A stretch of DNA of 64,000 bases from Gammaproteobacteria bacterium (GTDB lineage: Bacteria > Pseudomonadota > Gammaproteobacteria > VBWC01), in assembly GCA_006218035.1 (NCBI GenBank), contig VBWC01000002.1:124001-188000 (forward strand), in the 5' to 3' direction. Position 1 is the stretch's first letter, and each line of letters opens with the position of its first letter. Under the pieces are notes generated by a model, which worked only from the letters and a program-made list of their open reading frames with translations, did no database searches and was not told the DNA's origin. A program made the position numbers and the translations under genes. Shown in pieces: positions 23,311 to 36,285 of the stretch.

Positions 23311-25977
23311 ATGAGCCCTGCTGATTCCGCACTGGTCGATCTGCACGCGCTGGAACTGGCGCTGGCCGGGTCGGGCGATCCGATCGCCGCGTTCCGCGGT
23401 GCGCTCGACAAGGCAAACGCGAGCCTGGGAAAACAGTTCGACGCCGGAGTTGCCGCGGCAGTTTTGGTGCAGCATCGCGCCGCACTGATAGACCGGCTGC
23501 TGCTGCAGGCATGGGGCCGACTCAACGGCGCCGGCTGTGATGACATTGCACTCGTCGCCGTCGGCGGCTACGGACGCGGCGAACTGCATCCGCACTCCGA
23601 TATTGACCTGATGGTGTTAACGCCGGCCACGCTGGATGACGCCCAGCGGCGCTGTATCGAGGGCTTTTTGACGTTTATCTGGGACATCGGGCTGAACATC
23701 GGTCACAGCGTCCGCTCGGTCGCGCATTGCGTCGATGTCGCCGCCACGGACATTACCATCGCCACCAACCTGATGGAGTCGCGCCTGCTGGCCGGGCCAC
23801 GCGCGTTGTACGATGAAATGGTTGACGCCACGGCACCCGGCAGTATCTGGCCCAGCCGCGAATTCTTCGCGGCGAAGTGGCGCGAACAGATTGCGCGTCA
23901 CCACAAATATAATGACACCACCTACAACCTGGAGCCGAACATCAAGGAAGGGCCCGGCGGACTACGCGATATTCAGATGATCGGCTGGGTACTGAAACGG
24001 CACTCCGGCGCCACCACGCTGCATGAACTGGTGGCACAGGGGTTTCTGACGGAGAACGAATTCCAGACTCTGCTCAGCGGTCAGAATTTCCTGTGGCAGA
24101 TCCGTTACGCCCTGCACCTGTTGAGTGGCCGGCGCGAGGAACGGCTGCTGTTTGATTACCAGCGAGCGCTCGCGGCGCGGTTCGGCTACAGCGACAAGGA
24201 CCACCGGCTGGCCGTCGAGCATTTCATGAAGGACTTTTACCGCACGGCGCTGGAGCTGAGCCGGTTGAACGAAATGCTGCTGCAACATTTCCAGGAGGCG
24301 ATACTGCAGAGCGACGCGCCGGTGGATATCCAGCCGATCAATAAACGGTTTCAGTCCCGCAACGGCTTCGTCGAAGTGACTGCGGAAAACGTGTTCCGGC
24401 GTTACCCGTTCGCGCTGCTGGAGATTTTTCTGCTGCTCGAGCAGCACCAGGAACTCAAGGGCGTGCGTGCGTCAACCATACGCCTGATCCGCGAACATCA
24501 TCATCTGATCGATGACGCGTTTCGCGACAACCTGTCCAGCCGCAGCCTGTTCGTTGAGATACTGCGCCAGCCGCGCGGTGTGACACACGAATTGCGTCGC
24601 ATGAACCGCTATGGCGTGCTGGCGGCCTACTGGCCGGCGTTCGGCCGCATCGTCGGACAGATGCAGTACGACCTGTTTCATGTCTATACCGTGGACGAAC
24701 ACACGCTGCGTGTGCTGCGTAACATCCGCCGGTTCTTCGTTCCGGAATGCGCCCATGAGTTCCCGCTTTGCAGCGACATCGCGAAACGCCTGCCGAAACC
24801 GGACGTGCTCTATCTCGGCGGACTGTTTCACGATATCGCCAAGGGCCGCGGCGGCGATCACTCGGATCTCGGCGCACAGGAGGCGGTCGGGTTCTGCCTG
24901 CATCACGGCCTGAGCCAGTACGACGCGCGGTTCGTCGCCTGGCTGGTCAAAAACCATCTGAAAATGTCGCTGACCGCGCAACGCAAGGACATCAGCGATC
25001 CGGACGTGATCGCCGAATTCGCCGGAGTGGTTGGCGACGAAACCCACCTCGACTACCTGTACATGCTCACGGTAGCCGACATACGGGCGACCAATCCATC
25101 GCTGTGGAACGGCTGGAAGGATTCTCTGCTCGCGGAACTGTACGCCGCTACGCGACGCGCGTTGCGACGCGGCGTGGAGCAGCCGGCCGACAAAACCGAA
25201 CTCATCCTGGAAACCCAGGCGGCCGCGCGCGCGCTGTTACGCCGGCAGGATGTCGAGAAGGCGGAATTCGAGACGCTGTGGGCGAACGCCGGCGAAGACT
25301 ATTTCCTGCGTTATTCCGCCGAGGAAATCGCCTGGCACACGGAGGAGATCCTCAAGTGCCCGTCGCACGCGTTGCCCCTGATTCTGATACGCGAGCATCC
25401 GGAACGCGGCGGCTCCGAGGTGTTGATTTACGCGCCCGACCAGGACTATCTATTCGCCAAGACCACCCGGATACTGGCGCGCTACGGTCTGAATATTCTC
25501 GATGCGCGGATTCTCACCACGCACAACCGGTTCGCCGTGGACAGTTTCATCGTACTCAACACCGATGGCACGCCGATCGCTTCGACGTATCAGGCGCAGG
25601 AACTCGTCGCGGCGATCAAGAAGGGATTACAGCAACCTATCGCCGACCTTCCGCCCCTGACGATACGCATGCCGCGCCAGATGAAACATTTTTCCGTACC
25701 GACGGAAATCACCTTCGGGCGTGACGAGCGTAACCAGCGTACGATCATGGACCTCGTCGCATCGGACCGGCCCGGACTGTTGTCGCTGATCGGCGAGGCG
25801 CTGGTGACATGCGGGGTGATACTGCAGAACGCCAAGGTCGCAACCATCGGCGCACACGTCGAGGACGTGTTTTACATTACCGACAAATCCGGAAAGCCGT
25901 TGCAACAGGACGCGCAGTTTCGCTGCCTGACGGACGCCATCACCGGACTGCTGGATAAAGCCCGGCCCGCGCGATGA
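23311..25977 (+). CDS. glnD: Bifunctional uridylyltransferase/uridylyl-removing enzyme GlnD
   Basis: Senses glutamine and uridylylates or deuridylylates PII, setting nitrogen metabolism. The nucleotidyltransferase motif GGYGRGELHPHSDID spans residues 85-99. The HD hydrolase domain carries FHDIAKGRGGDHS with H507/D508. Two C-terminal ACT domains (from about 705 and 815) bind glutamine. Length 888 residues (E. coli 890). It starts 41 nt after map. Confidence 0.97.
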   Translation: MSPADSALVDLHALELALAGSGDPIAAFRGALDKANASLGKQFDAGVAAAVLVQHRAALIDRLLLQAWGRLNGAGCDDIALVAVGGYGRGELHPHSDIDLMVLTPATLDDAQRRCIEGFLTFIWDIGLNIGHSVRSVAHCVDVAATDITIATNLMESRLLAGPRALYDEMVDATAPGSIWPSREFFAAKWREQIARHHKYNDTTYNLEPNIKEGPGGLRDIQMIGWVLKRHSGATTLHELVAQGFLTENEFQTLLSGQNFLWQIRYALHLLSGRREERLLFDYQRALAARFGYSDKDHRLAVEHFMKDFYRTALELSRLNEMLLQHFQEAILQSDAPVDIQPINKRFQSRNGFVEVTAENVFRRYPFALLEIFLLLEQHQELKGVRASTIRLIREHHHLIDDAFRDNLSSRSLFVEILRQPRGVTHELRRMNRYGVLAAYWPAFGRIVGQMQYDLFHVYTVDEHTLRVLRNIRRFFVPECAHEFPLCSDIAKRLPKPDVLYLGGLFHDIAKGRGGDHSDLGAQEAVGFCLHHGLSQYDARFVAWLVKNHLKMSLTAQRKDISDPDVIAEFAGVVGDETHLDYLYMLTVADIRATNPSLWNGWKDSLLAELYAATRRALRRGVEQPADKTELILETQAAARALLRRQDVEKAEFETLWANAGEDYFLRYSAEEIAWHTEEILKCPSHALPLILIREHPERGGSEVLIYAPDQDYLFAKTTRILARYGLNILDARILTTHNRFAVDSFIVLNTDGTPIASTYQAQELVAAIKKGLQQPIADLPPLTIRMPRQMKHFSVPTEITFGRDERNQRTIMDLVASDRPGLLSLIGEALVTCGVILQNAKVATIGAHVEDVFYITDKSGKPLQQDAQFRCLTDAITGLLDKARPAR

Positions 25978-25994
25978 ACATGGGCATTTGACCG

Positions 25995-26639
25995 ATGGTT
26001 GCAAAGCAATCCCGTGGCAGAAGACCCGCGATAGCACGGCGTCCTACCTTCTGGCGATCGCACGCGGTCCCGCTGCTGTTGTCTCTGTTGTTAGCGGCGC
26101 TGGGATTCCTCGAACCGACCGCGTCACAGTGGTTGCGTTACGACCGTACCGCCATACTCAATGGCGAAATCTGGCGGATCGTCACCGGTAATATCGTGCA
26201 TTTCGGCTGGGGCCATCTGGCGCTGAATCTTGCCGGTCTGTTGCTGTTGTGGTTCCTGTTTATCCGCGTGATCGCAAGCGGTACCTGGCTGCTGATCATA
26301 CTCACCGGATCGCTCGGCGTCGGCATCGGTATCCTGCTATTCAATCCGTCGATCGAGTGGTACGTGGGACTATCCGGCGTGCTGCACACGGCGCTGGCGG
26401 GCGGCATCCTGCTGGCGATACGGGCTGGCGAACGTTTTCAGTGGGTATTGCTGGTATTTGTTTCCGCAAAGCTTGCGTGGGAACATGTCTACGGCGCGCT
26501 GCCGGGTTCAGAAGAAACCGCCGGCGGGCCGGTGCTGGTAGACGCGCATCTGTATGGCGCAGTGACCGGCATCGTGCTGGCACTGTTGATCATCGCGCTG
26601 ACACGACGACGCCCGTCACACGGCGCTGGCGCAGCGTAA
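25995..26639 (+). CDS. rrtA: Rhombosortase, rhomboid-family protease
   Basis: Intramembrane serine protease that processes GlyGly-CTERM surface proteins. The 214 residues form about six membrane helices. Rhomboid catalytic residues appear as Ser127 in GLSGVLH and His185 in DAHLYGA. The conserved rhombosortase segment RYDRTAILNGEIWRIVTGNIVH and helix H-x3-N (HLALNLAG) are present. The call rests on family resemblance. No GlyGly-CTERM substrate is seen complete here, but the truncated gene at 62132 is a possible one. It lies 17 nt after glnD. Confidence 0.85.
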   Translation: MVAKQSRGRRPAIARRPTFWRSHAVPLLLSLLLAALGFLEPTASQWLRYDRTAILNGEIWRIVTGNIVHFGWGHLALNLAGLLLLWFLFIRVIASGTWLLIILTGSLGVGIGILLFNPSIEWYVGLSGVLHTALAGGILLAIRAGERFQWVLLVFVSAKLAWEHVYGALPGSEETAGGPVLVDAHLYGAVTGIVLALLIIALTRRRPSHGAGAA

Positions 26640-26666
26640 TTGTGGATCGCGGATTCCTGTCATGTT

Positions 26667-26682
26667 TGCCGCCATGGCGGCA
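26667..26682. repeat. 16-bp perfect palindrome upstream of dapD
   Basis: TGCCGCCATGGCGGCA reads the same on both strands, in the 145-nt gap between the rhombosortase gene and dapD. It has no T-run, so it is not an obvious terminator. It may be an operator or just a GC-rich coincidence. Confidence 0.4.
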
Positions 26683-26784
26683 TACCGTATACTACGCCCC
26701 TTCGCCGGGCCGCCATGGTGAGCGGCCTGTTGCAAACTGCCCGCCTGCTTATCGGACGCGGGAATGCGCCTGGGAGAGCAATGA

Positions 26785-27605
26785 ATGAGTGACCTGAAAG
26801 AGATTATCGAAGTCGCGTTCCAGCGGCGGGCGGAAATAACGCCGCGCAGCGTTGAAACCCACGTCAAGGATGCCGTGCATGAGGCGATCAACCTGCTCGA
26901 GTCCGGAAAAATGCGCGTTGCCGACAAGAAGAATGGCCAGTGGGTGGTTAACGAGTGGCTCAAAAAGGCCGTACTGCTATCGTTCCGGATCGAGGACAAC
27001 AGTTTTATCAAGGGTGGCTTCACGAATTACTACGATAAGGTTGCGTCGAAATTCGCGGATTATAATTCACGGGATTTCCGCGACAAGGGCGTGCGTGTCG
27101 TCCCGCCGGCCACCGCGCGGCGCGGCTCCTATATTGCGCCGGGCGTGGTATTGATGCCGTCCTACGTCAACATCGGCGCGTTCGTCGACACCGGCACGAT
27201 GGTCGATACCTGGGCGACTGTCGGCTCCTGCGCCCAGATTGGCAAGAACGTGCATCTGTCCGGGGGCGTCGGGATCGGCGGCGTGCTGGAGCCGGTCCAG
27301 GCGGCACCGACGATCATCGAGGACAACTGTTTCATCGGCGCACGATCCGAGATAGTCGAAGGCGTGATCGTCGAGGAGAGCTCGGTCATTTCGATGGGCG
27401 TGTTCATCGGCCAGAGCACCCGGATTCTCAATCGCGAGACCGGCGAGATTCTCTACGGTCGCGTGCCGGCGGGGTCGGTGGTCGTATCGGGTAGCCTGCC
27501 GTCCAAGGACGGCAGCTACAGCCTGTATTGCGCCGTGATCGTCAAACAGGTCGACGACAAGACACGTGGCAAGGTCGGTATCAACGAATTGCTGCGCGAC
27601 ATCTG

Positions 27606-27606
<1 letters not shown>
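26785..27606 (+). CDS. dapD: 2,3,4,5-tetrahydropyridine-2,6-dicarboxylate N-succinyltransferase
   Basis: Succinylase step of the diaminopimelate/lysine pathway, using succinyl-CoA. Left-handed beta-helix core with hexapeptide repeats. Signatures: [24 protein letters not shown] region, [10 protein letters not shown] and [11 protein letters not shown]. Length 273 residues (E. coli 274). Its stop overlaps the next start (ATGA), and dapE follows, so the succinylase branch is clustered. Confidence 0.97.
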
Positions 27607-29094
<1,488 letters not shown>

Positions 29095-29217
29095 AGCCAG
29101 TCGACGCGGCGGCCACTCCCGACGACAGCAAAGGACAGCAAAAAGTTTCCGTAGCGGACTTCACAAACCCGTTGTTGCGTGTAAACTTGTGCTGTCCCCA
29201 AATGCGAGGAAAGTCAT

Positions 29218-29595
29218 ATGACTGATCGCTCACCACAGGAAAAACGTTCGTTCAGCCGTATCGCTTTCGATTCCGAAGTACTGCTTTCCGACTCCTCGGG
29301 CGACTGGCCGAGTACGTTGATCGATATATCGCTGAAGGGCGTTCTGATGAAAACGCCGTCAGGCTGGCAAGGCCGGCGTGGCGAGAAGTGCCGCCTGGCG
29401 ATCAAGCTCCATGGCGGTGAAGTCGAAATCCATATGGTCGCCATCGTCGCGCACATAGAAAAAGGCTCAGCGGGATTTCGCTGCGAAAAGATTGAGGCCG
29501 CCAGCGCCGTTCATCTGCGCCGCCTGGTCGAACTGAATCTCGGCGACGAGAACTTGCTGAACCGCGAACTCGCGGCGCTGGGCAAGTCCGGTTAA
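29218..29595 (+). CDS. PilZ-domain protein, probable c-di-GMP receptor
   Basis: 125-residue single-domain protein. The PilZ signature for c-di-GMP is visible: R10-x3-R14 (KRSFSRI) and D36-x-S38-x2-G41 (DISLKG). AGGAAAG lies just before the ATG. It stands alone after dapE. It probably links c-di-GMP to motility or surface behaviour; the partner is unknown. Confidence 0.88.
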   Translation: MTDRSPQEKRSFSRIAFDSEVLLSDSSGDWPSTLIDISLKGVLMKTPSGWQGRRGEKCRLAIKLHGGEVEIHMVAIVAHIEKGSAGFRCEKIEAASAVHLRRLVELNLGDENLLNRELAALGKSG

Positions 29596-29952
29596 GGAGC
29601 AAACTTCCCGGCGCGACCAGCGGCCGCCGCATACCGGTGATCCACCCGATAGTCCAGCACGGTGGCTGCCGTCTGGACATGGACACCGGGATTCCAGTGT
29701 CCATCATCCCTCCCCCCGGAAATCGCATCCATCGATGCAACTTCATGGTATCAATGAACGCAACTCCGGTTCCGGGCACCGCGTCCGGAAGTATTTCGCC
29801 AAGCTGATTTTCGGGAATAAGGTCGCCGTGCTTCCGGAAGGATCGCCCGTGAACCGTGCCGGCGCCTTGCTCGTGCGACGGCCGTTTACGGTTGCCTGAC
29901 GAAACGCCATTCCGGTATCCCGCCACTCGTCCGCACGCAATCGAACATACCC
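29596..29952. other. 357-nt stretch without a recognised gene
   Basis: Between the PilZ gene and the convergent aldolase gene. Short open frames here have no recognisable motif or convincing ribosome binding site. No clear hairpin terminator seen. Confidence 0.4.
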
Positions 29953-31179
29953 TTATCCGGCGATCGGCGCCGGCGTAGTGTCCCTCTCCCGGTCCGTCAA
30001 ATCATTAACTTCCGTGAAATCGATACTGATACGATTATCCGCGCGGGGCCGGAACAGCGTATTCGCAAACTCGACATGCGCCGGATGATCCCGATAGGTA
30101 TTGATGACGGCCGCGTGCGCAAACCGCACCAGCCAGCAGTAGCGGTATTTCGCATCTTTGGTGACGGCCCGGCCGGTGACGACACGTCGCACACCCGGGA
30201 TATTACCGAGCACCCGCCGACCTTCGGCCATCATATCCAACACCGGTTCATCCGACTCGTCGATGGTGTTGTAAACAATCATATGCTCGACCTCCGACCA
30301 CGGCGCGACCTCTGACAATACGGCATCGGCCCGGTCGGCGGCGCGCCATAGCGCCAGACAGCGCTCAACTTCCTGTTGAATGACTTCGCGTACACCGTTG
30401 ACCAGTGTCCCGTACGCGCCGGCGCGATCCTCGATGGCGTTACCGCGAATACGGCGGGCCGCTACCGTTGACAACATGGTGTAATAGTTGATCTTGGCGA
30501 CCCCGCGGTCGATAAGGCAACCGAACTCGGCATCGCTCAGGCCGCTGCCGCCATGTATCACCAGCGGCACGTCGACTAACGCATGTATACGCGCCAGCCG
30601 GGTCAGATCGAGCTGACCGCGCCCGACGGGTTGTCCGTGTACGTTGCCGATGGAGACGGCGAGAAAATCCGCCTTCGTCCGGCGTTGAAACAATTTCACC
30701 TCATCCGGCGACGTATACACCGGCTGATCCCGGCTGCCGGGACGTTCATCGCCGACGCGACGCGCGACATGGCCCAGTTCGGCCTCGACCGGGATACCAC
30801 AGGAATGCGCCACGTCGACTACCCGGCGCGTCAACCGGACATTCTCCTCGAAGGACAGCTCCGATCCGTCGATCATGACGCCGTTGCAACCGTAGCGGAT
30901 GCCGCGTAATACACTGTCCGTCGTCGTCGCGTGATCGAGCTGGATCGCCACCGGCACACCAGCGCGCCGTGCCGCACAAACCGCCGCTGCCGCCAGTATC
31001 TCGAAGTCATAGAGATGAAACTGGTGTTCGACAAGGTTAAGGATAACCGGGGCGCATTGCGCTTCCGCACCGCCGATAACGGCGTGCAGAAAATCCAGAC
31101 TCACGATATCAAAAGCGCCGATCGCATAATGATTGCGATAGGCGTGATACACCATCTCCCGCAGATTCACCAGGGCCAT
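29953..31179 (-). CDS. Class II aldolase fused to a Dabb domain
   Basis: Residues 1 to about 285 form a class II (zinc) aldolase of the fructose/tagatose-bisphosphate family: QLDHA (D82, H83), EAELGHVA, GNVHG and IHGGSG. Residues from about 297 to the end (EVEHMIVYNTID ... YRDHPAHVEF) look like a Dabb stress-response alpha/beta-barrel domain. Total 408 residues, against about 340-360 for typical CbbA-type aldolases. It ends the cbbL-cbbS-cbbX series on the same strand, so a Calvin-cycle role (fructose- or sedoheptulose-bisphosphate formation) is likely. The role of the extra domain is unknown. Confidence 0.85.
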   Translation of the reverse strand: MALVNLREMVYHAYRNHYAIGAFDIVSLDFLHAVIGGAEAQCAPVILNLVEHQFHLYDFEILAAAAVCAARRAGVPVAIQLDHATTTDSVLRGIRYGCNGVMIDGSELSFEENVRLTRRVVDVAHSCGIPVEAELGHVARRVGDERPGSRDQPVYTSPDEVKLFQRRTKADFLAVSIGNVHGQPVGRGQLDLTRLARIHALVDVPLVIHGGSGLSDAEFGCLIDRGVAKINYYTMLSTVAARRIRGNAIEDRAGAYGTLVNGVREVIQQEVERCLALWRAADRADAVLSEVAPWSEVEHMIVYNTIDESDEPVLDMMAEGRRVLGNIPGVRRVVTGRAVTKDAKYRYCWLVRFAHAAVINTYRDHPAHVEFANTLFRPRADNRISIDFTEVNDLTDRERDTTPAPIAG

Positions 31180-31257
31180 GAACGATTTTCCTTACACGAT
31201 GGTCTTGCAGATGTTAGTAGATACCTCGCGAGCGAGCCCCGCTCCACCTCCACACGG

Positions 31258-32172
31258 TCAATCGGTCTGCCCGTCCCGAAATACCCGGCTGGCGAGGATA
31301 TCCTCCGGCTCGATGGTCATCACGTCGCGCCTGGCCAGCGACTTGCCGGCGGCGAACAGGCGATTGGCCTGACGCAGGCGCGCGCGATCCAGCGCGTTAC
31401 GCACCGAACGGCCGTTGGCGAAATGCGGCAGCTTCATGCGGCGGGCAATGTAGTCGCGGAACACCGTCTGCGCCTCGGCACTCAACAGATAGTTTTGCTG
31501 CTTTAGCATGATCGTCGCAATCGCAAGCAATTCGTCGACCGAGTAATCCGGAAAGTCGACATGGTGCGCGATGCGCGAGCGCATGCCGGGATTGCTATTG
31601 AAGAACGTGTCCATCCTGTCCTTGTAGCCGGCGAGTATCACGACCAGGTCATCGCGGTTATTTTCCATGACCTGCAGCAGGATTTCTATCGACTCCTGCC
31701 CGTAGTCGCGCTCGTTCTCAGGCTTGTACAGGTAATAGGCCTCATCGATGAACAATACGCCACCCATCGCTTTCTTGATCACTTCCTTGGTTTTCGGCGC
31801 CGTATGGCCGATGTACTGGCCGACCAGATCATCGCGCGTCACCGCAACCAGATGACCCTCGCGGACATAACCGAGACGATGAAGTATCTGCGCCATGCGC
31901 ATGGCGACGGTCGTCTTGCCGGTGCCCGGATTACCGCTAAAACACATATGCAGCGTCGGCGTCTCGGCAGTCAGCGCAAGCTGCCGGCGCACGCGGTCGA
32001 CAAGCAACAGCGCCGCGATTTCGCGGATTCGCGTCTTGACCGGCACCAGTCCGATCAGTTCGGCGTCAAGCTTGTCCAGCACCTCCTTGATGTTCGAGGA
32101 TTTGAACTCGGCCTCAAGATCGACACGCACGTCATCGTTCGACGGCACGACTGGAATATTGGAGTCGCTCAT
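31258..32172 (-). CDS. cbbX: RuBisCO activase CbbX
   Basis: AAA+ ATPase that remodels red-type RuBisCO to release inhibitory sugar phosphates. Walker [10 protein letters not shown] lies near residues 80-88, Walker B is [13 protein letters not shown], and the pore-loop region is [14 protein letters not shown]. The ATG at 32172 gives 304 residues (family about 310); the upstream open frame is not used. It directly follows cbbS, the standard cbbLSX order for form IC/ID enzymes. Confidence 0.96.
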   Translation of the reverse strand: MSDSNIPVVPSNDDVRVDLEAEFKSSNIKEVLDKLDAELIGLVPVKTRIREIAALLLVDRVRRQLALTAETPTLHMCFSGNPGTGKTTVAMRMAQILHRLGYVREGHLVAVTRDDLVGQYIGHTAPKTKEVIKKAMGGVLFIDEAYYLYKPENERDYGQESIEILLQVMENNRDDLVVILAGYKDRMDTFFNSNPGMRSRIAHHVDFPDYSVDELLAIATIMLKQQNYLLSAEAQTVFRDYIARRMKLPHFANGRSVRNALDRARLRQANRLFAAGKSLARRDVMTIEPEDILASRVFRDGQTD

Positions 32173-32246
32173 AACACTGCCCCGTATGCTGATGGTCGAA
32201 AACGTTGGCGGACCGCGGACGCGGCCCGCCACGTTGTTGCCGGTGC

Positions 32247-32681
32247 CTAGTAGCGTTCGCTCTCCGGCTTGTCCGTCGCATAGCTGTGCACGGTATAGCG
32301 GATGTTGCGGCCCTCTGCCTCTTGCCGTGCCAGACCGAAGCCCGGTTCTTTTTTCGGGCGGTTGACGATAAATGACATGGTCGGCGATTCCACACCACGC
32401 GTGCTGTTGAAGGCCGTCACACGGATGTAGTGGCTGGGGAACGTTTTACGGCAGCTATTGATCTCCAGCAGTATCCCGGCGGGATCCTTGAGGTCGAACA
32501 TCGGGTTGCCGAACATTTCCCAGTAGGTGTTGCGCGGGTGCGGATCGTCGGTGTACTCCACGCTTACCGCCCAGCCGTTTTTCAGCGCATATTTAATTTG
32601 CGCCGAGATTTGCGCATCGGTCAGGTCAGGCAGAAAAGAAAACTGCCCTTGCGTGACGCGATTGCCAGGATTGGTCATCAT
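32247..32681 (-). CDS. cbbS: RuBisCO small subunit, red-type (form IC)
   Basis: Small subunit of the L8S8 ribulose-bisphosphate carboxylase. N-terminal [42 protein letters not shown] and a C-terminal extension typical of red-type small subunits, which forms a beta-hairpin in the central channel. Length 144 residues. It lies 24 nt after cbbL. Confidence 0.96.
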   Translation of the reverse strand: MMTNPGNRVTQGQFSFLPDLTDAQISAQIKYALKNGWAVSVEYTDDPHPRNTYWEMFGNPMFDLKDPAGILLEINSCRKTFPSHYIRVTAFNSTRGVESPTMSFIVNRPKKEPGFGLARQEAEGRNIRYTVHSYATDKPESERY

Positions 32682-32705
32682 ATTCGCTTCTCCTTGAAAT
32701 ATTAA

Positions 32706-34193
<1,488 letters not shown>

Positions 34194-34309
34194 TCATGCG
34201 GTAATGCAATATCGCTACGTTCCGTAACGCTAATGCGTTTGTGATTGCAACGTCGCCGAGCATGCCCGTCGCGTTACATAGTTAACAGTCGATTTTTTTG
34301 ATGATATCG

Positions 34310-34325
34310 ATAGACTATAGTCTAT
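34310..34325. promoter_or_regulatory. 16-bp palindrome at the cbbR start, candidate CbbR operator
   Basis: ATAGACTATAGTCTAT is a perfect 16-bp palindrome in the cbbL/cbbR divergent region. It overlaps the first possible cbbR start codon (34324). LysR-type regulators bind interrupted dyads between their own gene and the target, so this is a natural operator candidate. It could serve autoregulation. The exact match to a CbbR consensus was not established. Confidence 0.5.
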
Positions 34326-35358
34326 GAACAAACTCGCGATAACGAGCCTGGTTCGGCATATGAGCCTGCGGCAGTTGCAAGTATTCGAAGCGATCGCGCG
34401 ACACTCGAGCTTCACGCGCGCAGCGGAAGAATTGCATCTGACTCAACCGACGGTTTCCGCGCAAATCAAGAATCTGACCGGCACAGTCGGCCTGCCGCTG
34501 TTTGAACAAATCGGTAAGAAGATTCATGTCACCGAAGCGGGGCGCGCGCTTCAGAAGACATGTCGCGAAGTTTTCGATGCGCTGTCGCGCTTCGAAATGG
34601 AAACCGCCGACATGAAAGGTTTAAAACACGGCCATCTCCGACTCGCCGTGGTGACGACGGCCAAGTATTTCGTCCCGCGTGCACTGGGACCCTTCTGCCA
34701 GCGCTACCCGGGCGTCGACGTTGCACTGAAGGTCACGAATCGCGAGCGGGTACTGGAACGCCTGATGGAAAACGAGGATGACCTGTATATCTTCGGACAA
34801 CCGCCTGCTGAAATCGATGTCGAGGCGATACCGTTTCTGCGCAATCCGCTGGTCGTCATCGCAGCACGCGATCATCCGTTGGCCAACAAACGCCGCATTC
34901 CGATTGAACGGATAGCACAGGAGGCGTTTCTGGTACGAGAGCCGGGTTCCGGCACGCGACTCGCGACGGAGCGCCGGTTCGCGGAGTTCGGCCTGAAAAT
35001 CCCGGTGAAAATGGAACTCGGCAGTAACGAAGCGATCAAGCAGGGGGTCGCCGGCGGCCTCGGGCTATCGGTCCTGTCTCACCATACGCTTTTCATGGAA
35101 GAACAGGGCGGGCTGTTACGCGTACTGAACGTCGAGGGCTTTCCGATCGAACGTCACTGGTACATGGTCTATCCGAAAGGCAAGCAGCTTTCCGTCGTCG
35201 CCAGAACCTTCCTTGACTACATGATGACCGAAGGGAAACGCATCGCCGAAACGTCGGCCAACGTCAAATCCCGACTGCGACGCTCACGGACACGCGGCAA
35301 AACGGAACGCACCGGAAGATCTCCGACGGTTTCGCGAAAGCGCCGCACAGCGCGCTGA
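34324..35358 (+). CDS. cbbR: LysR-family regulator of the cbb operon
   Basis: Transcription activator expected to control cbbLSX in response to Calvin-cycle metabolites. N-terminal winged helix-turn-helix (LRQLQVFEAIARHSSFTRAAEELHLTQPTVSAQIK), then a periplasmic-binding-like effector domain. The frame opens at ATG 34324, giving 344 residues, but ATG 34360 (MSLRQLQVF) matches the usual LysR N-terminus and leaves the palindrome outside the gene. Neither has a strong ribosome binding site. The C-terminus has a basic tail (RRSRTRGKTERTG). Confidence 0.92.
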   Translation: MNKLAITSLVRHMSLRQLQVFEAIARHSSFTRAAEELHLTQPTVSAQIKNLTGTVGLPLFEQIGKKIHVTEAGRALQKTCREVFDALSRFEMETADMKGLKHGHLRLAVVTTAKYFVPRALGPFCQRYPGVDVALKVTNRERVLERLMENEDDLYIFGQPPAEIDVEAIPFLRNPLVVIAARDHPLANKRRIPIERIAQEAFLVREPGSGTRLATERRFAEFGLKIPVKMELGSNEAIKQGVAGGLGLSVLSHHTLFMEEQGGLLRVLNVEGFPIERHWYMVYPKGKQLSVVARTFLDYMMTEGKRIAETSANVKSRLRRSRTRGKTERTGRSPTVSRKRRTAR

Positions 35359-35468
35359 CTTCACGCGCGCGGCGCCGCATGAAAAGTGCCGAATCGCGAC
35401 CGGTAATTGCTGGAAATTTCCGATGCCATTCCGCTGCGGCGCAACGGCGACATGACGCCGTTGCAACG

Positions 35469-36224
35469 TCACTCCGGGGCGGCGGGCGGTCGCCCCGGCC
35501 CATGCAGACGCACCGGCGGTACGGTCACGCGTCTGACCCTGACATTCAACATCTCGACGGCCACCGAGAACGCCATTGCGAAGTAGATATAACCCTTCGG
35601 GATGTGCATGTCGGCGCCCTCCCCGACCAGCGCAACACCGATCAGCACCAGAAAACTGAGCGCGAGCATCTTGATCGTCGGATGCCGGTCAACGAAGTCG
35701 CTTACCGGCTCGGACGCCACCATCATCACGAATACCGCCAGAATTATTGCCAGCACCATCACCTCGACGTGTTGCGCCATACCAATCGCGGTGATCACCG
35801 AGTCCAGAGAAAACACGATATCGATGATGGCAATCTGGATGATGGTGATGAGAAACGCGCCGCTCTTGTAGGTTTTCGGCGCCTCGTTGCTACCCTCAAG
35901 CCCGTTATGAATCTCCAGCGTGCTTTTCGCAATCAGAAATAGCCCGCCGACGATCAACAAAATGTCCCGGCCGGAAATTTCCTGGCTGAGCACGGTGAAC
36001 AGCGGCGCTGTCAGCTGCATAATCCACACCAGCGACAACAGCAGCGCAATACGCGTTCCCATCGCCAGACCGAGACCGATCAGGCGTGCTTTCCTGCGCT
36101 GCTCCGGGGGCAGGTTACCGACGAGTATCGAGATGAAAATGAGGTTGTCGATGCCGAGCACAATCTCCAGCAACGTCAGCGTGGCCAGCGCGATCCAGGC
36201 CTGTGGTTCGGTGATCCATTCCAT
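35469..36224 (-). CDS. TerC-family integral membrane protein
   Basis: About seven hydrophobic helices. TerC signatures: LEIVLGIDNLIFISIL, FSLDSVITAIGM and the acidic membrane residues they contain. I place the start at 36224 (MEWITEPQAW), giving 251 residues; the longer frame runs into the upstream gene's 3' region. TerC proteins are linked to metal (for example Mn) homeostasis and tellurite resistance; the substrate here is unknown. It is 61 nt downstream of the SulP gene. Confidence 0.88.
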   Translation of the reverse strand: MEWITEPQAWIALATLTLLEIVLGIDNLIFISILVGNLPPEQRRKARLIGLGLAMGTRIALLLSLVWIMQLTAPLFTVLSQEISGRDILLIVGGLFLIAKSTLEIHNGLEGSNEAPKTYKSGAFLITIIQIAIIDIVFSLDSVITAIGMAQHVEVMVLAIILAVFVMMVASEPVSDFVDRHPTIKMLALSFLVLIGVALVGEGADMHIPKGYIYFAMAFSVAVEMLNVRVRRVTVPPVRLHGPGRPPAAPE

Positions 36225-36285
36225 TAATTGCAGGCTCTCCAAGGGTACGTGGCTGTCGATCAATCGATGCGATTGCGTGATTACA

